The notes under the pieces: model-generated
Databases searched by the model: none
What the model was told of the DNA's origin: nothing
Seen by the model: only the letters and a program-made list of their open reading frames with translations
Origin: Ypsolopha sequella
Lineage: Eukaryota; Arthropoda; Insecta; Lepidoptera; Ypsolophidae
DNA: 64,000 nt
Direction: 5' to 3'
Assembly: GCA_934047225.1 (NCBI GenBank)
Contig: OW203993.1
Span: 27,976,069-28,040,068 of the forward strand
Part shown: piece after piece, positions 29,013-39,142 of the stretch
Layout: each line of letters starts with the position of its first letter
Numbering within the stretch: position 1 is the stretch's first letter
Program-made: the position numbers and the translations under genes

Positions 29013-31792
29013 AAATAGAATAGAATAGAAAAAACTTTATTGGTGTCACACAATTAAAATACAATATAATCAATAACAAACAAAACATAAGTGACACCCA
29101 AAAGGCCTCCACTCAGCATGTGTCATGGCACTATTCTGTACCACGACGCTGGTCTTCCGTGGACACCTCGCAGGGTAACATGCAACATAAGTAGCACGCT
29201 AATATCTTAACCAGTAGAATTATTGAATTGATATGACAATTTAATACAATAGACTCGCGGTACAATCCTACCGTATATAAGCAGACGTGTTAATCACAAA
29301 AATCTGAATATGTTTACAGAAAAACAGAAACAAAAATAAAATATTACAAATATATGTATATATATATATACATATATCACATACATATGATATTGATAAC
29401 TATATTTAATAATATTTGAGTTACCTAACTATTTTCTGTGAATCTGTAAGGTATTTTTTATATCTCAACTTAAAACAATTTAATGTGGCTATGTTACGCA
29501 TCGGTGGAGGTATATTATTCCAGCATTTTGTAGCGGAATAACGAAAACTGCCACAAAATGCAGCTGTACGATGTTTCGGACAGATCAGACGAGAAGCTAG
29601 TCTAATATGACGAGAAGAAAAGTTAAGTTTATGGTACAGATATGAGGGAGTATGTGATTTCATAATACCAAAGACAAGGGTAGCAAAATGAAGTGAACGC
29701 CTATTTGCCATATTCATTAAATTATTTTTATTCAGGTAGGGAGTAACATGGGCTCTACGAGGAATATAAAAACAGAACCGTGCGCAGGCGTTCTGGATAC
29801 GTTGTATTATTTTTTTAGTTTTGGCCAATATGCTACCACCAATAACTATATCTGCATAGTTGAGCTTGGAAAGTATCAGGGATTCACATAAAAATATTCT
29901 TTTTTCCTCACTTAAAAACTGTCGCACCTGATACAGAACTTTAAGTCTGTAATAACAACTTTTAATAGTCTCTAACACATGATTATGAAATTGTAGTCTA
30001 CCGTCCATTATAACACCGAGATTACGAGCTTGCTGAACTTGATCTATACAACTACCAGAAATTTGGACTATCGGATTATGACTGTTAACACAATTAATTT
30101 GAGCTTTAGATCCCAGAACCATAAATTTGGATTTTCCAGCATTAAGAACGAGGCAATTCTTGTCGGACCAGGCTGATATACGTTCTAGGTCTTGATTTAA
30201 TTTTATAACTGCTGAAAGAGTTTCATTTGTTTTGAAAGATATATATACTTGAAGGTCGTCTGCATAGATGTGATATTGGCAATTTTTTATATTATAAGTT
30301 ACATCAGCAGTGTATAAAATAAAAAGAATCGGCCCTAAAATTGAGCCCTGAGGAACCCCCCTAGTGATAGCCGAAGACTTCGAAGATTTTTTTGTACCTG
30401 CATCGCTACATACCTCAACCTTTTGAGAGCGACCGTCCAAATAGCTGGAAAACCACTTGAGTGAAAGTTTGTCGAAACCATAATATGTTAATTTCGATAC
30501 AAGCAACGAGTGATTTATGGTTTCAAACGCGCGAGAAAAGTCTAGTAATGCAAGAAGTGTGCCTTGCCCTACATCTTGACCAGCCAGAATGTCATCAACC
30601 ACATCCAGTAAGGCTGTCGCCGTGCTGCGACCAGCTCGAAAGCCGGACTGTTTTTGAGGTAAAATGTTGTTGTTGTTTAAATACTCTGATAATTGCATAC
30701 ATACTACTTTTTCGATGATTTTTGATAAGAAACACAAAATGCTAATTAGTCGAAGATCTTTAAACTCAGTTGGAGATATAGTTTTAGGGATAGGTTTCAC
30801 TAGAGCCTCCTTCCAAACCTCAGGAAACAGCCCAGTCTCAATAGATAGATTCACAATGGCAGTTATGATTCCTAGTGTTCGCGGGAGTGTCAACAAAATC
30901 ATGTCACGCGTAATTCCATCTACACCTTGAGCATTAGTCGTGATTTTCATTATTATTTTTTTGAAACTGTGATTTCGTCTACGGTTTTAAGGGTAAAAAC
31001 TGATGAAGAAAAACGATGGGTTGCTAGAAAATTAATATCAGAAGATGAAACATTATCGTTTCCTGGCGCATTAAGGAAATGACTATTGATTGAGTCTGGA
31101 TCACTAATATTTGAAGGTAAGTCAGGATTCTTATTATTGAAATCAGCGATACTAGATTTTATATTTTTCCATAACAAACGAGAATTTTTATATTTGTCAT
31201 TGATATTGTGTTCAAAATAAGCAGTTTTTTCCCTATAAAGAGCCTGATTAACAAGTCCTTTTAATTCTTTATATTATTTTTTATCCGAATCCAGTTTTGT
31301 CATACGACTTTTGGTATGAGCTTCATCTCTTAACTTCATCATTAACTTAATTGTGTCTGTTATCCAAGGATAGCTTTGTTTTTTAATATATGACGTCTTA
31401 ATATGAGCCACAATATCGAAAATTTGTAATATACACAAATTAAAGGACATAACTAAATCATTAATATTGTCATTTACACTAAGGAGATGTTCCCAGTCGA
31501 TGGCATTAACTAGGGCATTTAATTCTATCATGTTTATGTCTTTAAGTGGTCTGTAAGTTATCCATCTTGGTTGAAGCTTAGGCTTCTTAATATTTATCTC
31601 ACAAGAGATAAATGCATGCTTACTAAGATCTGGGATCTAATCAACTGACACGTTCAATACCTTAGTAGAACTACAGACAAGGTCAATCAGGGTAGCAGAA
31701 TGGTCAGTAAAATGTGTAGGGCTGGCAACATATTGTTCAATATTCATAAACTGCAAAAATGAAAGAAGTTTTTTCGTTGTTCGATTGTTGTA
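29013..31792 (-). mobile_element. 5'-truncated LINE inserted in a MULE
   Basis: The LINE spans from its (TTCTA)n tail at 29013-29030 to a truncated endonuclease at about 31792. It sits exactly between two halves of a plus-strand MULE transposase. A clear target duplication was not found, which is common for LINEs with variable-length duplications. Confidence 0.75.
29421..31792 (-). pseudogene. LINE ORF2: partial endonuclease and complete RT
   Basis: The endonuclease C-terminus is seen at 31792-31550 (NIEQYVASPTHFTDHSATLI, then LSKHAFISCE). A stop lies at about 31636 and another at 31274. RT is open from 30950 to 29421: NAQGVDGITRDMI, DLRLISILCFLSKIIEKV, KQSGFRAGRSTATALL, LLDFSRAF, RGVPQGSILGPILFILY and the catalytic YHIYADDLQVY. 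A one-base loss in the A run at 30951-30960 separates the pieces (EITVSKK, then IIMKITT). The RT domain itself is intact, but the ORF is broken. Confidence 0.88.
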
Positions 31793-32679
31793 GGTACCCT
31801 CTAAATTTCAAGAATTCCTTCTTTGTGATTTCGTTGATGACAACAAACGTATCATTGTCTTCTGTTATAATGAAAACAGAAAAGAAATTAGCAAGTACCA
31901 CCACTTTTTCGCTGATGGTACATTCAAGAGTTGCAAAAAGGATTTAAACAACTTTATTCAATACATAGCTCTAACGAAGACAACAATTCTATAGTCCCTT
32001 TGATTTTTGCTCTTTTGCCTGATAAAAAACTGACACATATAAAATTTTGCTCTACATGATCAAGTCAACCATTTGTTGGAAACAAGACAAAATAACCCTT
32101 GATTTCGAATAAGCAGCAATAAATGCGTTTCAAAACGTATTTACGGAAATAATTTTTAAGGGATGCTATTTTCATTTCAACCGTTCCTTGTGGAGAAAAG
32201 CAAAAACTTTAAATATTAAACTCAGAACGGAAAAACGGCATGTAGCACGATGTGTTGGGCTTGCTCGCCTACCTACTGAATATATGGAAAACGGCTATAG
32301 ATACGTCATGAAGAAAAGCCCTAGTAGTGATGGAATAAAACAATTCAATAAGTAATTCTTGAAACAGTGGCTGAAGAAAAATGAAATGTTAATATCGTGC
32401 TCTTGCGCAGATGAAAAGAAAAGAAACAATAATAATATTGAAGGGTGGCACGGCAAAATAAATCGATATATTGGACGAAGATATCCAACATTGCCCCAGT
32501 TGTTGGATGTCTTACAAACGCAAAGTAGTGTATATAAATTAAAAAATACGAGTAAAAAGAATAAAGAATATGAATTAATCGACCAGGAAATTGATTTGGC
32601 AATAAACGACTTAATAGAAAAGGAAATTTCAGTTGGTCATTGTTTGGAGATAATTAGCCCTTTTTCAATAACGTTATGA
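31793..32679 (+). pseudogene. MULE transposase C-terminal part
   Basis: The frame continues the MULE from 29012 with VPSKFQEFLLCDFVDD and RIIVFC, then FADGTFKSC (first catalytic aspartate), a degraded middle with stops, GCYFHFNRSLWRKAK near 32160, and NNIEGWHGKINRYIGR near 32435 (glutamate region SVEGWHSRL in the intact copy). Several stops and the lost TDFE motif show that it is dead. The last open part is 32359-32679. Confidence 0.82.
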
Positions 32680-32692
32680 AAAAATACATAAC

Positions 32693-33045
32693 AGGTACAT
32701 ATAAGATATCAGTTTTTTTGACAAAGGGTACCAAATTTTATGTTAAGGAATAAATGTATGCTACAAAGAATTTACATACAAGTTATCTTTTTTTACGAAA
32801 AGGAGAGTAAATATATTTTATTTTTTGTTTTTATGTTTAAGGAATAAATGCACAAAAAAAAGTAACATATAAGTTAGTAGTTTTTTTTTACAAAGACGAA
32901 TAAGTATATTTTATGTTTAAGGAATAAATGTATACTACAAAAAAAGTTACATATAAGTTAACAGTTTTTTTTTTACAAAGAGGAGTAAATTTTTTTTTTT
33001 GTTTGTAGTATGTAAAGGATCAAATGAATGCCAAAAAAAGTTTGT
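32693..33045. repeat. Four imperfect tandem copies of an 80-95 bp unit
   Basis: Each unit contains TACATATAAGTTA, a poly-T run, ACAAAGAGGAGTAAAT and TTTAAGGAATAAATGTA. Copies start near 32697, 32773, 32866 and 32949. No coding content. They may be subterminal repeats of the adjoining MULE. Confidence 0.75.
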
Positions 33046-33079
33046 TTTAGAAAGGAAATCCCTTTTATTTATTCATTGT

Positions 33080-33565
33080 TAGAGTTCCGTAGTACCTAAA
33101 AGGTACAAAAGGATCTTTATGGTGAGACTCCGTTGTCCGTCCGTCCGTCCGTATGTCACAGCCTCATAACTTTACCACCGTTAAAGATAAAGACTTGAAA
33201 TTTGGCACAAAAATATCATTTATTTGCTCACATAACACAATGTAAAAAAGAACTGGATAAATTTGAAATTGTTTAAAATATTACAAAAACAAAAGAGAGA
33301 AAAATAAAAAATACTATCCTAAAAATTTTATATGGGTATCAAATTGTAGATATTAAAGAGTTGATTGTAAAAATATTTAATATTTACGGGCACTGGTTTC
33401 GAGAAATCTTTGAAAAATTTGAAAAATGTATACATATATATAAAATATGAAGAAAAAAAATATGGTAATGCGGTTGAGAAATTCACGAAAAAATCATGAC
33501 AAAATTAAATTCAAGATACGGAACCCTAGGTCACGAGTCGGATTCGTACTTGACCGGTTTTAATT
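33080..33565 (+). repeat. Dispersed repeat of lepidopteran type
   Basis: The stretch starts near AGAGTTCCGTAGTACC, contains GTCCGTCCGTCCGT and CACAGCCTCATAAC, and ends CGGAACCCTAGGTCACGAG and TACTTGACCGGTTTT. This combination resembles a repeat I associate with moth and butterfly sequences. It has no frame. It supports a lepidopteran origin, but I cannot verify this by search. Confidence 0.55.
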
Positions 33566-34594
33566 ACTGGCTGTCGTATGATACTACACAGCCAGAACAG
33601 CTTGACAGATTTTGAAGTACAAGTTGTCGTTAGATTGTTGAGTAGTAGTTAATCAAGTATCTGCTGGTTGTATTGCAAGAAAATAAATTCCTCTTAAGTA
33701 ACCACACTTCTTGATAAATTCTTAGTTGGCAACTGGTTACGTAACAGGAATAGAAAATCTTTTTCGGCAACTGATTGCGTAGCAAGACTTATTTTTATTG
33801 TTTGTCAACTGGTTGCGAAACTCAGTTGCCATTGCGGCCGCAAGGCTTAAATATATATTATTATAATTCGCTGTCGTGTGAAGGAGAAGGAACTCAAAAA
33901 GGACAAATAATGAGAAACAATGAGTAGAAAACAAAAAATAGAAAAAGAGATGAGGCAATAGAAAAACCGAAAAAGAAAGAGGTATATCTAAACAAAACAG
34001 CTAAAAAAATGTAAAACTGCTTTAAACGACAGTTTGCACTTTCACGGTTGTAGCTCTGAAAGAGTTGCAGACATGAAAAAAATACAACAGTGCTTTAAAT
34101 GGTATTTGATTGATTCTGGCGGATTTGAATATCATATATTTTTATATATGATTATTATAATTATATTAAGATTATATTTAATATTTTTATATAGTGGTAC
34201 CAATATTTCACTTTTTCCGACTTCTTTCTTCCTGAAACATATGTTCTGTAGAAGTCGGTGCCCTTATATGCGTTTTTATACCGTATTTTATTCATGAGCT
34301 GGTTGGGCAGATTGTAAAGTATGAAATTAAAATCTTTTTACCAAAAGTAAAGAATAGGTGCGACGACGAGCGAAGCGAAGCGGAGCGAGGAGGAGCGTAT
34401 TAGGTTTACATGTAAATACAATACCCTCCCAATTTTAACAGAAATACGATATGGCCAACCAGATCATGAAATGGTCAATTCTACGATACGGCCACGACAA
34501 ATATAAAAATATTGTTTCATAATTTGTTAATTTCTTTTTAAAGTCGGATCAATTTTTTTTTAAATTACCCTCTTTTTTCGTAATTTTTAGTTTT
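33566..34594. other. Non-coding region with second copy of the GCAAC-palindrome repeat
   Basis: At 33725-33850 the complementary strand matches 3840-4020 (CAACTGAGTTTCGCAACCAG). At 34042-34104 a plus-strand stretch matches 3420-3480, including GCTCTGAAAGAGTTGCAGAC. The two parts are in opposite relative order and orientation to the first copy. A purine-rich GAGCGAAGCGAAGCGGAGCG run lies at 34367-34397. No gene is seen. Confidence 0.5.
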
Positions 34595-34831
34595 AAGTAA
34601 AAACTGGAACGACGCATGTTACAGGGCACAACACTCGAAACTTCAGTCGTAAATTTAAGCAAAAGGCTATTTGCAAAGGGTCAAGCTTATTTTGCTTTGA
34701 CTAGGGTTAAAACGCTTGATGGCCTTGCTATAAATGAGTTAGACCACAACAAATTTTTGAATCAACCTCACGGTAATCTTACTGTTACAACGTCATCTAG
34801 TTTATCATTGCGTAATAATGTTCTACTCTAG
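34595..34831 (+). pseudogene. Helitron RepHel helicase C-terminal fragment
   Basis: The frame carries LQGTTLETSVVNLSKRLF, AKGQAYFALTRVKTLDGLAI and NELDHNKF. This is the last helicase motif of the PIF1-like helicase in Helitrons (QG-x-TL, GQAYVALSRV, LDGL). One conserved serine is a threonine here (ALTRV). Nothing upstream matches the rest of the helicase or the Rep nuclease, so it is a short 3' remnant. A hairpin-CTRR terminus was not identified. Confidence 0.72.
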
Positions 34832-35239
34832 TAGCTCGTTCCGGATGTTCTGGCAATCTTATTAATTTTTAGTTCTCGCCGCGGATTTGTACCGTGAGGT
34901 CAGTTTGATTTTTATTTTCTTTTCTTACATGCACAAGAATTTGGCCAAACTTTAAAGATCTTTTCTTTTTGCTCGTACACCCGTAGCTCGTATCAATGAG
35001 TCAGGCCATCACACTTACACGTATATTGAAATTAGACCAATGAAGAAGGGCAGAATATCCTCTTATTCTGTATAATATACAGGGTGGAAAAAATTTAAGG
35101 GCCCTGGAGGGGAACTACCTTAAATCCTTTAGTTAGCTCATTTTACTAAAAGGAAACATTCCTTTATTTTTTAAAAGAAACAAAACTGCATTCAAAGATT
35201 TTCTAAAATTCGCTTGTAAGTGGTGAGTTAAGTGAAAAA
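34832..35239. other. Non-coding; contains an ACAGGGTGG-type dispersed repeat
   Basis: Around 35080 the sequence TATACAGGGTGGAAAA resembles the start of widespread insect repeats. No frame is supported. Confidence 0.35.
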
Positions 35240-35940
35240 AAGCACTTGGACCTACGTATTCGCTCACATATTAGACGAGATGATGTAACATCATTCGAAG
35301 ATTTACCCGCGGAATTTAGGACTGTGCAAAGGAGCATCTCCTTAGCCGTACGAGTGTTCCTGTTCAGGTTGCGCCTTATGACCGCGGCCCCAACGCCTCA
35401 AAATGAGCCACGCAGCATGCCACTGGCTCGTGCTTTTCCGCCTCATGCTGTGAGGCGCTTCCCGCAGGCCACGCCCCGCTCCTGCCTGCCAATACCGCCG
35501 GCGCGCACGCTGCCTATCGTTCGGAACGCACCTAAACTAGAGCGTAGTGACGTAGGTAACAGTACGTCAAAACGTATGTATTGCTCATATTGTAAAAACA
35601 GGAATCACAACAAAGTGGACTGCGCTAAACTAAAAATTAAAACTGATTCAGCCCCTTTGGCTTGTTATGGTTGTGGAGAGCTAGGTGTTATTAGAGCCAA
35701 CTGCACTAAATGTTCTGCGACCCTTTTTCCATAGATTGTGATGAGGTTGGTAATAAATATACAAAATGAATAAATATCTGATGAAGACGAAAATATTGTT
35801 TTTACTTATTATAATAATGAGGTTATTGGCCAGGGGGAGCTCAGTGATGGGCGCCGCCCTTTGTTAAATATTGAAATACTAGGCCAGAAAGGTACAGCCA
35901 TCACTAGCCGCCCCATACGAACGACTCGAGGGCTTCCACC
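35240..35940 (+). pseudogene. Ty3/gypsy gag C-terminus and protease start
   Basis: The open frame at 35246-35734 gives the end of a gag protein. RRDDVTSFEDLPAEFRTVQ is followed by a Pro/Arg-rich linker and two zinc knuckles. The first, CSYCKNRNHNKVDC, is complete. The second, CYGCGELGVIRANC, has valine where histidine belongs. A stop follows, then GRRPLLNIEILGQKGTAI at about 35858, the lead-in to an aspartic protease, but the DTGA motif is deleted. Confidence 0.75.
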
Positions 35941-35951
35941 TCGCCAGTTCA

Positions 35952-36240
35952 TGTAAAAATCATCGGGCGCGCGTGAACGTTCCGCGTCCGCGTCGATTCG
36001 AACGACAGACATTCAATATAAAAGTCTGTGATTCGGACCGGTATCAGAGAGCTGTCATTTTAGCGAGCGGTTGTGCACTCCAGTAATTTTCTAACTTAGT
36101 GATGAAACTATTAAGTACCTTTTATTATGTCTGACTCGTTGCTGTAAACTGTGCAATATCGGTGTGACAAATAAACTGTTTTCATGCTTACAAGAAGCAT
36201 TTTCAATACAACCAAGCTAGCCTTCGAACCCCCCACTAAA
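35952..36240 (+). repeat. Candidate solo or 3' LTR
   Basis: The segment starts TGTAAAAATCATCGGGCGCG at 35952. It contains a TATAAAA box at 36018-36024 and a polyadenylation signal AATAAA at 36171. This is the promoter and terminator layout of a compact LTR and it follows gag and protease remnants on the same strand. No second copy is in the window, and the right border is approximate. Confidence 0.5.
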
Positions 36241-36494
36241 ACAGTCTTTATGTAATTTTTTACATTATATATGTGGGAGAATTAGACATGAGTTCAAATC
36301 GGAACGTTTTCCATAGAGCGTTTGCATTAGTGTATATTAATATCAAATCATATACTAACCGGTGGCCTAATTGAAACTACTCTGTGTAGTTTTCGGCGGG
36401 TTTTTATCTTTTTGACAGCACGCGCCGGGACGGGGTCAATTTTGTGCCCGTTGATACGATTATTAGATTTATTTGACAAGAAAACCTTCAGAAT

Positions 36495-36773
36495 ATGATG
36501 GAAGAGAGTGAAGATGATGAGGATTATTGTCCTTCTGCCTCAGCAGCGTTGGGATTCAAGCCCAAAGTCTCCCGAGGAAAACGTAAGCCCACAGCCACCA
36601 GCGTTCCAGAGAGATCATGTTTGAACCTGCCTGTGATGAACAACGAAGATATTATGTGGACGTCTTTCTTTAAAACGATGAGGGACACGTTCTCGACAAG
36701 TGCATCACCCGAGACGACCACTACTAACACTACAGGATCGAGAAAACTGAAGCCGACAGATACCCCGCGGTAG
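36495..36773 (+). CDS. Unrecognised 92-aa ORF upstream of the pogo-like transposase
   Basis: The predicted protein starts with an acidic stretch (EESEDDEDY), then a basic patch (KVSRGKRKP), a hydrophobic segment (EDIMWTSFFKTMRDTF) and a Thr-rich tail. I do not recognise it. The exon-like region ends at CGCGGTAAGTT near 36835-36845, a strong splice donor, and TTTTTTCAG at 37663-37671 is a matching acceptor just before the transposase ATG. The frame stops before the donor, so it could be an upstream ORF in the leader of the pogo element or a separate small gene. Confidence 0.4.
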   Translation: MMEESEDDEDYCPSASAALGFKPKVSRGKRKPTATSVPERSCLNLPVMNNEDIMWTSFFKTMRDTFSTSASPETTTTNTTGSRKLKPTDTPR

Positions 36774-37703
36774 TGCGAGCGTGTTTACTGAAGAGGGAGG
36801 TCGTCTTGCGCTGCGAGTTAAGGATTTAAAAACATCGCGGTAAGTTTTCTAATATTTTTTCCACTAATTCAATTTATGTAGCGGAAACAGTCGGTAATTC
36901 ACTATTTTGTTTCTCGATCTAGAACATTGTACCGTAGGTAAATTCATATTTGTATTTTTAAGAGATTTTTAACCAAAAGAAGTCGATAGTTACAATTAAG
37001 GCCTAGGCCTTATTTAGAATAGGTAGGCCTTATTAATGACAGATAGACTTTAGAGTTAAAAAAAACTTTGGTTATGTTCTTATTTCATTCTCTAAGTTAC
37101 ATTAAGCTTTATAAAACGATTAAAAAATGTAAAAAGTTCTAAAGAAGCAGTGCGGTCTGGTAGCTACAGTTTTTAAGTAAGTCTTTTTCAAAATAGCGGT
37201 TACGAATGGGGCCGGCTCGAATCTCGGCTGTTTCCCGTTGAGGAGTTCCATTACCAACTGCCAAGCCAACCCTGGGTGTTGCAGCCTGATTATTGTGCAC
37301 CTTAGACCGGGCTACCATAGTTGAAACAATGTACAAAATTTTAAGTCTGTGCTGTTGCCCATTGAAGAGTTCCATTATATGGAGCCAACCCTGGGTGCTG
37401 CAGCTTGGTTATGGTGCAATTCATAACGGCTGTATCAATGTGCTAAATTTTGTGTCTGCTGTTACCCGTTAAAGAGTGCTTTTATCTGGAGCCAACCCTG
37501 GGTAGCCATCAGGTTATAATATAGTCTGTTTTATTCTGATCTTTAAGCTACATTATTTTAAAATTTCACAAACTTTCGTATTTATAATATAAGTAAGTAG
37601 GATACATACTCCCCTGCCACTTTAAAATAAATGGCTCAAGTTAAGTGCTCACATAATTTGATTTTTTCAGGTTTGGGCCCTAAGGCTTTTTAAGAGATTT
37701 AAT
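36774..37703 (+). other. Probable intron of the pogo-like element
   Basis: The donor GGTAAGT is near 36839 and the acceptor TTTTTTCAG ends at 37671. Inside, 37221-37516 holds three imperfect tandem copies of a 100-125 bp unit marked by GGAGCCAACCCTGGGT or GCCAACCCTGGGTG. No frame is supported. Confidence 0.5.
37221..37516. repeat. Three tandem copies of a 100-125 bp unit
   Basis: Each copy contains a CTGTT-CCCGTTGAGGAGTTCCATTA-type start and a CCAACCCTGGGTG core. Spacing between cores is about 120 and 108 bp. The third copy is shortened. Confidence 0.8.
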
Positions 37704-38728
37704 ATGTCTCTTTCAAAACCTAAGCGAGCCCTTTGGACGGAAGACAACTTGGTAGCGGCAATGCGTGCAGTGCAAAATGGAACTTCTAGTTACCAAGCGT
37801 CATCACAATACGGAATACCAAGAAGGACGCTTAGAAATCATCTAAAAAGTGGAGTTCTGAAAAAAAAACTCGGAAGAAACACAATACTAAGCAAGGAAGA
37901 GGAAAATGATTTCGTGGAAAGAATAATAAAATTTGCCGAAATGGGAATTCCACTTACGCCCAAAATGTTAAGAATACAAGCCTTTGCATATGCTGAGAAA
38001 TATGGCTTGAAACACAATTTTCACCGAAAAACAGGTCGAGCTGGAACTGGGTGGTTAAGATTATTTTTGAAACGCCATCCCGACCTAGCTAAATGTAAAG
38101 TTCAAATTTTGAATCCAGCTCGCGCACAGAAACTAAATAAGTCCATAGTAGAAGCACATTTTGAGGAGATAAGAAAACTGTATGACGAACTTGACTTGCA
38201 TGACAATCCCGAAAAAATCTTTAACATGGACGAAAAAGGGTGCAGACTGACGCTTCATCGACAACCAACAGTAATCGCCCGAAAAGGTGAAAGAAGGGTA
38301 CATTTGCAAGCGGCAGAGCACGGAGAAAATGTTACGGTGGTGGGTTGTGCCAATGCACTGGGCAACGCAATTCCACCGATGATTCTCTTTAAAGGGTCAA
38401 GAAAGAAAGAGGAATATGACGAAAATCTACCAACAGGAACAAAAGTTCTGATGGCACCAAAAGGCAGTATGACAACAGAACTATTCATCCGCTTTATCGA
38501 ACACTTGGCCCAAAATAAACCACCTGGAAAGTGTCTCCTAATATTTGACGGTGCCAAATGTCACCTAGACTTTCGTATTGCAGAAAAAGCTGAAAGACAT
38601 GATATAGTTTTATACTGCTTACCTTCAAATACGACGCATGAACTTCAGCCTCTGGACAAGTCTTGCTACAAACCTTTTGAAACATATTGGGATGAGGAGG
38701 TACTGCAGTTTCTTCAAAGAACACGAGC
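37704..38728 (+). pseudogene. Pogo-like (Tc1/mariner) transposase, main part
   Basis: The 5' frame has a Psq-type helix-turn-helix at about residues 12-50 (YQASSQYGIPRRTLRNHL), a CENP-B-like second DNA-binding region at about 60-130, and a DDE_1 domain. The catalytic positions are visible: NMDEKGCRL, LLIFDGAKCH and LQPLDKSCYKPF. It reads open to QFLQRTRA, where the BEL element enters at 38729. Residues after that in the same frame come from the LTR. The tail resumes at 42298. Confidence 0.88.
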
Positions 38729-39142
38729 TGTAACCGCTGGCTACAGGAATGCAGGGCTGATGGGATTTGACACGGGAGAATTGTGGGAAACAATGTGGGT
38801 GCACTGACCTGCTTTGTATGTTGGTGGGCGAGCCGACGAATGCGCTGACGAGCTGAACCTTCTTGTTGGGCTGATGAAGCTGACGTCTTGGATGAGTAGG
38901 ATGTATTGAATGTCTTGGTTCGTGGTAACGTGAACACAACACTGTTAGAACACTGCACTGATGGGTACACGATATTGGTTGTGGCGGCGCGAATGTGTGT
39001 ACACACGTATCGTTCGGTCGACGGTTGCGGCGAAACAGAGTGAGACCAGCGCCCGCGCGCGCCTCGACCGGCGCGCGGCGGGGGGGGGGATGGTCATCCG
39101 CGCATGCGCGCGCGAATCACGCGTCACGCTGTAGCGTGAACA
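38729..39142 (-). repeat. 3' LTR of the BEL element
   Basis: This copy is 414 bp and starts TGTAACCGCTGG on the plus strand. Compared with the other LTR it differs at two bases and in the length of one G run (near 39079-39090). The near identity points to a recent insertion. Confidence 0.95.

Noticed and set aside
37221..37516. Regularly spaced repeats that recall a CRISPR array
   Set aside because: Only three degenerate copies of a long unit with no short conserved repeat and unique spacers, in an insect genome.
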